A stretch of 9,145 nt of DNA from Chloroflexota bacterium (GTDB lineage Bacteria; Chloroflexota; Dehalococcoidia; SM23-28-2; RBG-16-64-32), in NCBI GenBank assembly GCA_005880055.1, contig VBJS01000011.1, positions 1 through 9,145 of the forward strand, in the 5' to 3' direction. The notes below the pieces were generated by a model. That model searched no databases, was not told the origin of the DNA, and saw nothing but the letters and a program-made list of their open reading frames with translations. The position numbers were made by a program, and so were the translations under genes. Numbering within the stretch: position 1 is the stretch's first letter; each line of letters begins with the position of its first letter. Positions 1 through 6,771 of the stretch are shown here, in pieces.

Positions 1-11
1 AGAGGTGAACC

Positions 12-875
12 ATGATCAAAGGAATGGCGTTGAGCAACAAAGGCAGCAAGCTCTCACTGATACTAGCGGGCGCGTTTGGTATTGCGGCGGCCGTGCTGAT
101 CGTGATCTTCCTGAGCAGCGCCAAGAACGACAGCGGCGGCGGCACAAGCGGCCCCACGCTGCCGGCGGTTGTTGCTTCTCAGAGCATACCGGCGGGCACC
201 CGTATCACCACGGACATGCTCTCCCTGAAGGACCTACCGGAGAACGTTGTGCTTTCCAGCAGCCTCAAGACCGTGGATGAGGGGATTGGGAAAGTCGCTT
301 CCGTGGACATCCCGTCCGGCGAGCAGGTCCTGGGCACAAGGGTGCAAGACGCGACCCCGGCAGGACAGGTAGTGAACGCTAAGTCCCTGGCGCAGATCGT
401 GCCGCTGGACAAGCAAGAAGGCACCTGCGGCTCCCCGGGCTGCGGCCTGCGCGGCGTATCGGTAGCCGTTACAGAGGCCACGGCGGCGGCGGGCCTGATC
501 CGCTCCGGCGACCGTGTTGATGTTATCGCGGCGTTCAAGGACGGCTCTTCGCTCATCGTCGTCTCGGATGTCGAAGTGCTGGCGCTGGACAAGAACTTTG
601 ACCGCAACCCAAGCCAGACAACGGAGGGCGAGAAGTCTGACAGCACCAAGACGAACACCGGGACGGCAACGCTGGCGCTGCGCCCAGATGAGGCGGCGCG
701 AGTGTCGGGCGCGGAAGAGATCACGGCCCGGAACCAGAACTGCCAGGGCGCGCTGCGTCTGGCTCTGCGCCACGAGGGCCAGGTCGGCACGTTCGACGTA
801 CCCGTGCCCGGCTCCGGCGGCGAAGGTGGAGTCTCCTGCGCCCAAGGCTTCGCGCAGATCTGGGGCGTCCACTAG
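12..875 (+). CDS. cpaB: CpaB/RcpC-like Tad pilus assembly protein (SAF domain)
   Basis: The 287-residue product is a predicted membrane-anchored protein of the Flp/Tad pilus machine. An N-terminal hydrophobic segment (about 15-35) follows a short basic head, so the rest should lie outside the cytoplasm. A Gly/Ser linker (41-47) leads to an SAF-type domain (about 51-112), recognised by 'ASQSIPAGTRITTDML' and the later 'DIPSGEQVLGTRV'. A RcpC/CpaB-type domain follows (about 147-256), with 'RGVSVAVTEATAAAGLIRSGDRVDV' spread over 147-171 and 'TLALRPDEAARV' near 220. Four cysteines (C139, C144, C244, C276) lie on the outer side and could form disulfides. The start at 12 is preferred because AGAGGTGA at 1-8 is a good ribosome binding site; the ATG at 24 has its purine run too close. 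In diderm bacteria RcpC/CpaB works with the secretin RcpA/CpaC, but no secretin gene lies next to this one. Family assignment is firm; the exact role here is inferred. Confidence 0.88.
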   Translation: MIKGMALSNKGSKLSLILAGAFGIAAAVLIVIFLSSAKNDSGGGTSGPTLPAVVASQSIPAGTRITTDMLSLKDLPENVVLSSSLKTVDEGIGKVASVDIPSGEQVLGTRVQDATPAGQVVNAKSLAQIVPLDKQEGTCGSPGCGLRGVSVAVTEATAAAGLIRSGDRVDVIAAFKDGSSLIVVSDVEVLALDKNFDRNPSQTTEGEKSDSTKTNTGTATLALRPDEAARVSGAEEITARNQNCQGALRLALRHEGQVGTFDVPVPGSGGEGGVSCAQGFAQIWGVH

Positions 876-928
876 GCCGCAGACCAACAAAGCCAGGGGA
901 AGGGTTTGAAGGAAGAGAAGGTATTACG

Positions 929-2182
929 ATGGCACGAAATCCACGAGTTGTGGTAGTAGGCCAGGAGCCGGTGGCCCGGGCTGAAGTGCAGAAGATGCTT
1001 GCGCTATCCGGGTTCGCGGTGCTCGGCGAGGCCGGCTACGGAATCGAGGCGATGTCGCTGTCCAGGGACACGGAGCCGGACGTAGTGATCATCGCCATCG
1101 AGGAGCCGCTGATCCGAGCGCTGCAGACGGTGGAAGCTCTGGCGGACCTGCTGCCGGGCTCCCCCATCATCGGCTACTCCAGCATCAAGGACCCGGCCGC
1201 GATTCGCCGGGCGATGCTGGCGGGCATCAAGGACTACATGGTGGCCCCGGTCAAGGAAGAGGACCTGATCGGCTCCATCCACACCGTCCTCGCCCAGGAA
1301 GAGCGGCGAAGGGCTCGCATGGCGGGCGAGACAGACGAACCGGTGGCTGCGGGGACCGTTGTCACGGTTTTCGGCGCCAAGGGTGGCATCGGAAAGACAA
1401 CGATCGCCACGAACCTGGCGACGGCGCTTGTGCAGAAGACAAACCAGTCTGTGGTGGTTGTAGACCTGGACACGCGCTTCGGGGACGTAGCGATCCTGAT
1501 GGACATCCCCGTAGAGCGCAGCATCGCGGACCTGGCAATGCCGGAAGAACAGATAACCCGAGAGATCCTGCAGGAGTGCATCTACACGCACAACACGGGC
1601 GTGGCGATCCTGCCGGCGCCGATCCGGCCGACGGACTGGCGGAGCATTCACGCCGGCCACATCGAGCGCATCGTCAGCCTGCTGATGCAGACCTACGACT
1701 ACGTCGTACTCGACACTCCGGGTACGTTCAATGACATCGTAGCCCGGGCGCTGGAGCTGGCGACGATGGTGGTGCTGGTGGCCACGGTGGATATGGCTGC
1801 CCTCAAGGACACGCTGCTGGCAATTGACATGCTGCGCTCCTGGAACTTTCCGCAGGACAAGATCAAGCTGGTCATCAACGCCACAAACGAGGCGACAAAC
1901 GCGCAACCGCAGGAAGTGAAGCGGATGCTGGGGCGCGACGTGTTCTGGTCCGTGCCTTACGACCGCAACATCAGCACGGCAACGCAGCTCGGGATGCCGG
2001 TGGTGGTGGCGAAGCCACAATCACGGGCCGCAGAGAGCCTGACGGAAATGAGCTACGCCTTGAGCGGCGTGCGCGGGCAGCAACCGGCGAAGACGACCAA
2101 GGAAACGCCGCAAAAAGGCGGCCTGTTAAGCCGAATACTGGGCAATGTTCCGGAAGAAAAAACTGAAGTGGGTGTGGAGTAA
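929..2182 (+). CDS. cpaE: CpaE/TadZ-like ATPase with degenerate receiver domain
   Basis: The 417-residue product combines an N-terminal response-regulator-like fold (about 5-122) with a ParA/MinD-type ATPase (about 143-385). The receiver fold lacks its phosphorylation chemistry: the expected acceptor Asp is A56 (PDVVIIAIEEP, 50-60), the expected Lys is A106, and the acidic pair after strand 1 is G11-Q12. The ATPase has a deviant Walker A motif, KGGIGKTT at 151-158, with the signature Lys K151, then VVVVDLD at 175-181 and the Walker B-like LDTPG at 261-265. In Tad systems CpaE/TadZ is a polar or membrane localisation factor that positions the pilus machine. The tail ends in KGGLLSRILG (396-405), resembling the amphipathic membrane-targeting helix of MinD. 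The start at 929 follows a purine-rich site (911-921). It lies 53 bases after cpaB and 5 bases before cpaF, consistent with one operon. Confidence 0.92.
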   Translation: MARNPRVVVVGQEPVARAEVQKMLALSGFAVLGEAGYGIEAMSLSRDTEPDVVIIAIEEPLIRALQTVEALADLLPGSPIIGYSSIKDPAAIRRAMLAGIKDYMVAPVKEEDLIGSIHTVLAQEERRRARMAGETDEPVAAGTVVTVFGAKGGIGKTTIATNLATALVQKTNQSVVVVDLDTRFGDVAILMDIPVERSIADLAMPEEQITREILQECIYTHNTGVAILPAPIRPTDWRSIHAGHIERIVSLLMQTYDYVVLDTPGTFNDIVARALELATMVVLVATVDMAALKDTLLAIDMLRSWNFPQDKIKLVINATNEATNAQPQEVKRMLGRDVFWSVPYDRNISTATQLGMPVVVAKPQSRAAESLTEMSYALSGVRGQQPAKTTKETPQKGGLLSRILGNVPEEKTEVGVE

Positions 2183-2187
2183 CTAAC

Positions 2188-3552
2188 ATGACAAGCTGGC
2201 AACCAGGCAGAACGCAGACCCTCACCAACCGGCCGGGCGTGATCTCGGCCAACCGGGCCACGCCGGGCCGCTACAACGAGGACATGGAGCAGCTGATCTT
2301 CCGCATGCACCAGATGCTCATCGATGAGCTGGATGCGGACCAGATCAGCGCGATGCCGCCTCCAGAACGCCGTAAGGTGGTCGAGCAGGCGGCGGAAACC
2401 CTGCTGCGGCGAGAGATGCCGAGCGTGGGTGGGATCACGCGAGACCAGATCGTCTCACGCGTGGTGGATGAAGTTGTGGGGCTGGGACCAATCGATGCCC
2501 TGATGCGCGACCCGTCAATCTCGGAAGTCATGGTCAACGCGCCGGATGAAGTATTCTTCGAGCGCGAAGGAATCCTTTATCTGAGCGACGTACGGTTCCG
2601 CGACCACACGCACATCCAGCGTGTTATAGAGCGGATCGTGGCGCCGATTGGCCGGCGGGTCGACGAGTCATCTCCGATGGTGGACGCACGTCTGCCCGAC
2701 GGCTCTCGTGTAAACGTGATCATTCCGCCGGTGGCGCCCAAGAGCCCGACCATCACGATCCGGAAGTTCCGCGCCGACAAGCTGATGATGAACGACCTGA
2801 TCGCGGCGCAGACGATAACGCCGGAGATGGTGGAGTTCCTCAAGGCCTGCGTGCACCAGAAGCTGAACATCCTGATCTCCGGAGGTACCGGCACCGGTAA
2901 AACAACGTTCCTCAACGCGCTCTCCGCTTACATACCGGAGTCTGAGCGCATCGTGACGATCGAGGACCCGGTGGAAATGAAGCTTCAGCAACCGCACGTG
3001 GTCACGATGGAGGCGCGGCCGGCCAACCTGGACGGCAAGGGCGAGATCGCTCAGCGCGACCTGCTGCGCAACTCCCTGCGAATGCGCCCGGACCGCATCA
3101 TCATCGGTGAGGTCCGCGGCTCGGAGGCGTTCGACATGCTGAACGCCATGAACACGGGCCACGAAGGCTCCCTCTGTACCGTGCACGCCAACTCGCCTCG
3201 TGACGCCCTGGCCAGAATCGAGAACATGGTGCTCATGGCCAGCCTGGAGCTGCCCGACCGCGCGATCCGTGAGCAGACCGCTTCGGCTCTGCACATGATC
3301 ATCCAGTTGGCGCGCTTCACGGACGGGGTGCGCAGGGTGACGCACGTTACGGAAGTGACCGGCATGGAAGGACAGATCGTCACCTTGCAGGACCTCTTCC
3401 GATTTGTGCAGACCGGCGTATCAGAGGACGGCAAGATCATCGGTTCGGAAATGGCGACGGGAATTCGTCCGACATTTGCCGAGAAGTTTGAGGCGGGCGG
3501 CGTCGTGCTGCCGCCCGACTTGTTTGTACCAGCATCAACAGCGAGGCGTTAA
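2188..3552 (+). CDS. cpaF: CpaF/TadA secretion ATPase of the Tad pilus
   Basis: This is the hexameric type II/IV secretion ATPase that powers Flp pilus assembly from the cytoplasmic face of the membrane. All expected motifs are visible in the 454 residues: Walker A GGTGTGKTT (232-240), the Asp box around RIVTIEDPVE (254-263), Walker B RIIIGEVRG (303-311) and the His box GHEGSLCTVHAN (324-335). The N-terminal part (about 35-200) carries the usual CpaF stretches 'GLGPIDALMRDPSISEVMVN' (98-117) and 'DARLPDGSRVNV' (166-177). Length is normal for CpaF proteins. The start at 2188 has GGAG at 2176-2179, inside the end of cpaE, so translation is probably coupled. Codon 33 is a second possible ATG but has no better binding site. 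It sits between the localisation ATPase and the TadB/TadC platform, the canonical Tad order. Confidence 0.96.
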   Translation: MTSWQPGRTQTLTNRPGVISANRATPGRYNEDMEQLIFRMHQMLIDELDADQISAMPPPERRKVVEQAAETLLRREMPSVGGITRDQIVSRVVDEVVGLGPIDALMRDPSISEVMVNAPDEVFFEREGILYLSDVRFRDHTHIQRVIERIVAPIGRRVDESSPMVDARLPDGSRVNVIIPPVAPKSPTITIRKFRADKLMMNDLIAAQTITPEMVEFLKACVHQKLNILISGGTGTGKTTFLNALSAYIPESERIVTIEDPVEMKLQQPHVVTMEARPANLDGKGEIAQRDLLRNSLRMRPDRIIIGEVRGSEAFDMLNAMNTGHEGSLCTVHANSPRDALARIENMVLMASLELPDRAIREQTASALHMIIQLARFTDGVRRVTHVTEVTGMEGQIVTLQDLFRFVQTGVSEDGKIIGSEMATGIRPTFAEKFEAGGVVLPPDLFVPASTARR

Positions 3553-3554
3553 TC

Positions 3555-4541
3555 ATGGACCCATTGATCCTGGTCATCGCAGTAATGATTTCGCTGGCCG
3601 TTTTCGCGGCCGTGCGCGGCCTGACAGGCTCCTCCAGGCCACAAGGGCAAAGCGGCATCGCCGCCCGCCTGGGCGCCTACCGGCCGGACCCCAACGCACC
3701 GATCACCACCGAGGAGAAGGTGGCCCGGCTACGCCAGCGCTCTTACAGTGGCCTGCCCATTCTGAGCGCATTTCTGGGCCAGTTCGCCGGCTCAGAGAAG
3801 GTAGCGCTGCACCTGGAGCGCGCGGGCGTGCCGCTGCGTGTGGGCGAATACTACATGATTCGCTGGGGCGTGGCCCTCGTGCTCTTCGTGGCGCCACTCA
3901 TCTTCGGGCCATCCCTGTTCACCTTGTTCCTGGGCGTGGTCCTGGGTCTTGTGGGCTACATGGCGCCGGCCTTCTGGGTCGGTTCCAAGAAGAAGTCGCG
4001 GACCACCAAGCTGAATGCGCAACTTGTTGACATGCTGGGGTTGGTCTCCAACTCTCTGAAGTCTGGTTACGGCCTTATGCAGAGCTTCGAGTTCGCCTCG
4101 CGGCAGATGGACCCGCCGCTGGCGCTGGAGATCCGGCGCATGCTGCGCGAGGCCAACCTCGGCCTCAGCGCCGAGGATGCGTTAAACGCGCTGGGAGACC
4201 GCGTCGACAGCAAGGACCTGGACATGGTGCTGACGGCGATTAACATTCAGCGCACAGTAGGCGGCAACCTCGCGGAGATACTGGACCAGGTGGCGTTCAC
4301 AATGCGCGAGCGCGAGCGGATTCGCGGCGAGATCGCAACGCTCACTTCGCAGCAGCGAATGACAGGTATTGTCATCGGCGCGCTGCCAGTGCTGATGTTC
4401 GCGGTGTTCATGGCGATGAACCCGCCCTACATGAGCCTGCTGTTCACGGAGCTGGCCGGACGCCTCATGCTCGTCGGGGCGATTAGCCTGGAACTCCTGG
4501 GCTTCTTCACGATCCGGCGAATCATGGCCATCGAGATATAG
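3555..4541 (+). CDS. tadB: TadB-like inner-membrane platform protein (T2SSF domain)
   Basis: The 328-residue product is one of two GspF-type membrane proteins that form the Tad assembly platform and work with the CpaF motor. Hydrophobic segments are visible at about 4-21, 103-118, 120-141, 268-288 and 302-320. The cytoplasmic T2SSF domain lies at about 153-280 and carries 'AQLVDMLGLVSNSLKSGYGL' (155-174), 'REANLGLSAEDALNALGDRV' (198-217) and 'TVGGNLAEILD' (234-244), which are typical of TadB. The start is 2 bases after the cpaF stop, with GAGG at 3543-3546, so the two genes overlap in their translation signals. TadB is chosen over TadC from its position directly after cpaF and the 'VGGNLAE' motif. 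Confidence 0.93.
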   Translation: MDPLILVIAVMISLAVFAAVRGLTGSSRPQGQSGIAARLGAYRPDPNAPITTEEKVARLRQRSYSGLPILSAFLGQFAGSEKVALHLERAGVPLRVGEYYMIRWGVALVLFVAPLIFGPSLFTLFLGVVLGLVGYMAPAFWVGSKKKSRTTKLNAQLVDMLGLVSNSLKSGYGLMQSFEFASRQMDPPLALEIRRMLREANLGLSAEDALNALGDRVDSKDLDMVLTAINIQRTVGGNLAEILDQVAFTMRERERIRGEIATLTSQQRMTGIVIGALPVLMFAVFMAMNPPYMSLLFTELAGRLMLVGAISLELLGFFTIRRIMAIEI

Positions 4542-4550
4542 GAGCCAACT

Positions 4551-5462
4551 ATGTTGCTCATAGTTATCGCAATCGTCATCTTCGGCGCCGTTAGCTCGCT
4601 CGTGTTCAGCTTTGTGAGCCGGCCGGCTACGGCAACTATGGAGTCCCGCATCACTGACTTCCGCCAGCGGACGGCCATGGAGGAGCGCGAGGAGATAGAC
4701 CTGGACGTGCCGTTTGTGGAGCGGGTGTTGAAGCCGGGTATCGAGGGGATAGCTCACGCTTTCAGCTCTGTGCTACCGGCTTCTGTGCTGGGCAACATAC
4801 AGAAGCAGCTGATCATGGCCGGCAACCCGATGACGCTAAACGCGTTCGTCACCTTCTGGGCTATCTGTATCGGCATTTGCATGCTGTTTGCGTTGGTGCT
4901 CTTTGCGGCCCTGCCTGCCAGCTATCTGCTGCAAAAGATGGCGTTCGGCATGCTGCTGCTGATATTCGCATGGATGCTGCCTCGTACCTGGCTTAAGGGC
5001 CAAGTCAAAGCGCGCCAGAAGAATGTCATCCGGGCCCTGCCCGACGCCATGGACCTCGTCACAACCTGCGTGGAAGCAGGCCTGGGCCTGGATGCAGCGC
5101 TGGCTCGCGTAGCGGAGAAGACAGAAGGCCCGTTCGCGGTGGAGTTGAGCCGGATGCTGCGCGACGTCGCGATGGGAAAGCTGCGGCGTGACGCCATGAC
5201 GGAACTTGACGAACGCATCGGTGTCGATGAGTTGAGCACGTTCATCACCTCTGTTATACAGGCGGAACAGCTGGGTGTTGGCATCGCACAGGTCTTGCGC
5301 GTGCAGTCCGACCAGCTGCGGACGAAGCGCCGGCAGCGGGCGGAGCGCTCGGCCCACGAGGCGCCGATCAAGATGCTGTTCCCGCTGGTGCTATTCATCT
5401 TCCCTGCATTCCTCATCGTCATCCTGGGGCCCGCGGTCATCAGGATCGCGAGCAACTTCTAG
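4551..5462 (+). CDS. tadC: TadC-like inner-membrane platform protein (T2SSF domain)
   Basis: The 303-residue product is the second GspF-type platform protein of the Tad machine and is expected to pair with TadB. Hydrophobic segments lie at about 3-22, 100-119, 124-144 and 274-297. The T2SSF domain (about 161-286) contains 'ALPDAMDLVTTCVEAGLGLD' (162-181), the counterpart of the TadB motif, and 'QAEQLGVGIAQVLRVQSDQL' (237-256), the form typical of TadC. The start follows the tadB stop by 9 bases, and its ribosome binding site GGAG (4541-4544) begins on the last base of that stop codon. It is the last structural tad gene in the window; the usual downstream TadD/E/F/G genes are not present and regulators follow instead. 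Confidence 0.92.
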   Translation: MLLIVIAIVIFGAVSSLVFSFVSRPATATMESRITDFRQRTAMEEREEIDLDVPFVERVLKPGIEGIAHAFSSVLPASVLGNIQKQLIMAGNPMTLNAFVTFWAICIGICMLFALVLFAALPASYLLQKMAFGMLLLIFAWMLPRTWLKGQVKARQKNVIRALPDAMDLVTTCVEAGLGLDAALARVAEKTEGPFAVELSRMLRDVAMGKLRRDAMTELDERIGVDELSTFITSVIQAEQLGVGIAQVLRVQSDQLRTKRRQRAERSAHEAPIKMLFPLVLFIFPAFLIVILGPAVIRIASNF

Positions 5463-5474
5463 GGACTGACGAAG

Positions 5475-5870
5475 ATGGCCCTGGGCGACAAGATCCGCAA
5501 GCTGAGGGACGAACTGGGGATGAGCCAGGCCCAATTGGCCGCCCAGGGAGGCCTGAGCCAGGGCTACCTTTCGCAGCTGGAGAACGAGGAGGTCCAGAAC
5601 CCGAGCGCGGCGGTGATTTTCGGCCTGGCGCGGGCGCTCCATGTGGACCCCCGAGTGCTAATGCACGCGGCGGGTTATCAGGAGGACCCAGGCGACGGCG
5701 GCTCCGCCGACAGCTACGAAGTGACTGTGGACCCGGACTTACTCCGCTTTCTGGCGCGCATACCGCGCGATCAGCAGACGCACTTGCTACGAGTGCTGCA
5801 GGGTATGGAAGCGAAGCCGGCGCCAACCCGCCCCGGCCCGACATGGGCCTCCAGCGGTCGCAGGCGCTAG
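5475..5870 (+). CDS. XRE-family HTH regulator A, SinR-like layout, linked to the tad operon
   Basis: The 131-residue product is a small DNA-binding regulator. An XRE/Cro-type helix-turn-helix fills residues 4-66; the likely recognition helix is SQGYLSQLEN (28-37), followed by NPSAAV (42-47). After a Gly/Asp-rich linker (71-80) comes a predicted two-helix module (81-113) around DPDLLRFLARIPRDQQ, probably for oligomerisation. The last 18 residues are Pro/Arg-rich and look disordered. Its start is 12 bases after the tadC stop, and the probable ribosome binding site AGGGA (5461-5465) overlaps that stop codon. It is therefore probably made as part of the tad message, as a feedback regulator of the pilus operon (inference). 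By hand alignment it shares about 59 of the first 113 residues, gap-free, with the product of 5997-6461. Its operator and the sign of its action cannot be read from the sequence. Confidence 0.88.
   Translation: MALGDKIRKLRDELGMSQAQLAAQGGLSQGYLSQLENEEVQNPSAAVIFGLARALHVDPRVLMHAAGYQEDPGDGGSADSYEVTVDPDLLRFLARIPRDQQTHLLRVLQGMEAKPAPTRPGPTWASSGRRR
5852..5863. promoter_or_regulatory. Candidate operator copy 1 (CAGCGGTCGCAG)
   Basis: This 12-base site lies at the very end of the first regulator gene. It matches the reverse complement of the near-palindrome at 5966-5977 in 11 of 12 positions. Two such sites bracket the promoter at 5935-5963, about 114 bases apart, as expected for repressor binding with possible looping. 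Because it is inside coding DNA (codons near Ser-Ser-Gly-Arg) in a GC-rich genome, chance is a real alternative. Confidence 0.3.
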
Positions 5871-5934
5871 GCGGCAGCTGCGAGGGGGAGGGGACAAGTC
5901 AATGCGTGGGCGGTTACCCGAACGGGCAGCTCTA

Positions 5935-5963
5935 TTGACACGGGGTGAGGGACAACGGACAAT
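5935..5963 (+). promoter_or_regulatory. Sigma-70-type promoter for HTH regulator B
   Basis: A perfect -35 hexamer TTGACA (5935-5940) is followed after 17 bases by GACAAT (5958-5963), which matches the -10 consensus in four of six positions, including the important second A and final T. It lies in the 126-base gap between the two regulator genes and points at the second. Transcription should start near 5970, giving a leader of about 25 bases with the ribosome binding site AGGGG at 5984-5988. The second regulator and the small gene after it can therefore be expressed independently of the tad operon. This is a sequence match, not a mapped start. Confidence 0.7.
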
Positions 5964-5965
5964 TT

Positions 5966-5977
5966 CTGCGACCGCAG
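5966..5977. promoter_or_regulatory. Near-palindrome CTGCGACCGCAG at the expected transcription start
   Basis: Two 5-base arms, CTGCG and CGCAG, are separated by AC. The element begins 2 bases after the -10 hexamer, where a bound protein would block RNA polymerase. It is a good candidate operator for repression by one or both neighbouring HTH proteins. A related copy in opposite orientation is at 5852-5863, and a half-site CTGCGA is at 5878-5883. No binding evidence exists. Confidence 0.42.
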
Positions 5978-5996
5978 CAGGATAGGGGCTTGAACC

Positions 5997-6461
5997 ATGA
6001 AGCTGGGCGATAAGATACGTCAATTGCGCGAGAAGTGCGCCCTAACGCAGGGACAACTTGCCAACGATTCGTCGGTCAGCCAGGGTTACCTGTCTCAGCT
6101 CGAGAACGGCGAGGTGAAGAACCCCTCCGCCGCTGTACTCCTGCGCATCGCCCAGGCCATGAGGGTGAACTCTGATGAGCTGTTCGAAGCCGCAGGCTAT
6201 CCGACGGTGCGCACCCTGCGCCAGATCTACGAGGGATACGAAGCAACAATTGACGATGATTTGCTCCGTTACCTCTCGCGCTTGCCGCGGGACCGCCAGC
6301 GGCGCCTGCTATTCCTGCTCGAAGGCATGGAGCGAGTGTTGAGCGATAACCACAGGAATGCGGCTTCCGAAGAGCGTTCCTCGGCGGGGGGCGCGGACGC
6401 CAACGACGGGGCGCGCCGAAGGCCCAGCCGGGCGCTGGAGTTTACGAGGGCGCAGAACTAG
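5997..6461 (+). CDS. XRE-family HTH regulator B, paralogue of regulator A
   Basis: The 154-residue product has the same plan as the regulator encoded at 5475-5870. A helix-turn-helix domain (4-66) carries the same recognition helix SQGYLSQLEN (28-37) and the same NPSAAV (42-47). The linker (69-80, 'PTVRTLRQIYEG') is different and more hydrophobic than in the paralogue. The C-terminal module (81-113) is built around DDDLLRYLSRLPRDRQ. Residues 114-154 form a polar, probably flexible tail. The gene has its own promoter-like sequence (5935-5963) and ribosome binding site (5984-5988). Tandem duplication followed by divergence of linker and tail is the simplest origin. With the same DNA-reading helix the two proteins probably recognise the same or overlapping sites and may form mixed oligomers (inference). 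Confidence 0.9.
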   Translation: MKLGDKIRQLREKCALTQGQLANDSSVSQGYLSQLENGEVKNPSAAVLLRIAQAMRVNSDELFEAAGYPTVRTLRQIYEGYEATIDDDLLRYLSRLPRDRQRRLLFLLEGMERVLSDNHRNAASEERSSAGGADANDGARRRPSRALEFTRAQN

Positions 6462-6465
6462 CGCG

Positions 6466-6642
6466 ATGGCGGAGACGGCCGACCGTGCGGCATTGGCCGA
6501 GAAGATTGACCCCGAACTCCTGCACATGCTGGCCGCCATGCCGCGTCGCCAGCAGCGGCAGGTGCTGTTGCTCCTGATGGTCGTGGAGAACCTGCTCTAC
6601 GAAATGATGCGCGAACGGCGCATGCGCGAAGACATCGAGTAA
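6466..6642 (+). CDS. 58-residue stand-alone copy of the regulators' C-terminal module
   Basis: This small gene starts 4 bases after the stop of HTH regulator B and is probably translated by coupling, since the nearest purine run (GAGGG, 6446-6450) is rather far away. Residues 14-41, around IDPELLHMLAAMPRRQQ, align gap-free with residues 85-112 of both upstream regulators, with 13 of 28 identical to each. The shared pattern is D-x2-LL-x2-L-x3-PR-x2-Q-x3-L. It has no helix-turn-helix. A charged helix (43-58, 'LLYEMMRERRMREDIE') ends the protein. The frame stays open back to an ATG at 6358, but that extension overlaps regulator B and has out-of-frame Arg/Pro/Gly composition, so 6466 is preferred. 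By analogy with SinI, it could bind the oligomerisation module of the regulators and block or redirect them. That role is inference. Confidence 0.75.
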   Translation: MAETADRAALAEKIDPELLHMLAAMPRRQQRQVLLLLMVVENLLYEMMRERRMREDIE

Positions 6643-6678
6643 CCAGCCACAACGGGCCCGTGCGTCCCGGCTGCACCC

Positions 6679-6708
6679 CGCGATAACCGTGTAAGAGAGT
6701 TTATCGCG
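6679..6708. terminator. Inverted repeat CGCGATAA...TTATCGCG, possible terminator or operator
   Basis: Perfect 8-base arms (6679-6686 and 6701-6708) flank a 14-base loop; a bulged T at 6700 allows one more C-G pair (6687 with 6699). It lies 36 bases after the stop of the small gene at 6466-6642, where a terminator for the regulatory cluster would be expected. There is no T-tract directly after it, so a classical intrinsic terminator is not clearly supported. An operator for the downstream gene is an equal alternative. Confidence 0.4.
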
Positions 6709-6771
6709 CCGTAAACGTTCGGCCTACGCTTTTATACGACTTTTGCTGCGCCGAATCACCCCTTTAGCCGA

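Noticed and set aside
1004..2020. 338-codon open frame on the minus strand opposite cpaE
   Set aside because: It lies wholly antisense to a gene with clear ATPase motifs, is rich in His, Arg and Val as expected of a shadow frame in GC-rich DNA, and has no recognisable motif.
2668..3345. 225-codon minus-strand frame opposite cpaF
   Set aside because: Antisense shadow of a well-supported ATPase gene, with composition typical of a mirror frame.
6358..6465. Longer start for the 58-residue gene overlapping regulator B
   Set aside because: The added 36 residues are Arg/Pro/Gly-rich like an out-of-frame reading of regulator B, and homology to the regulators' module begins only after 6466.
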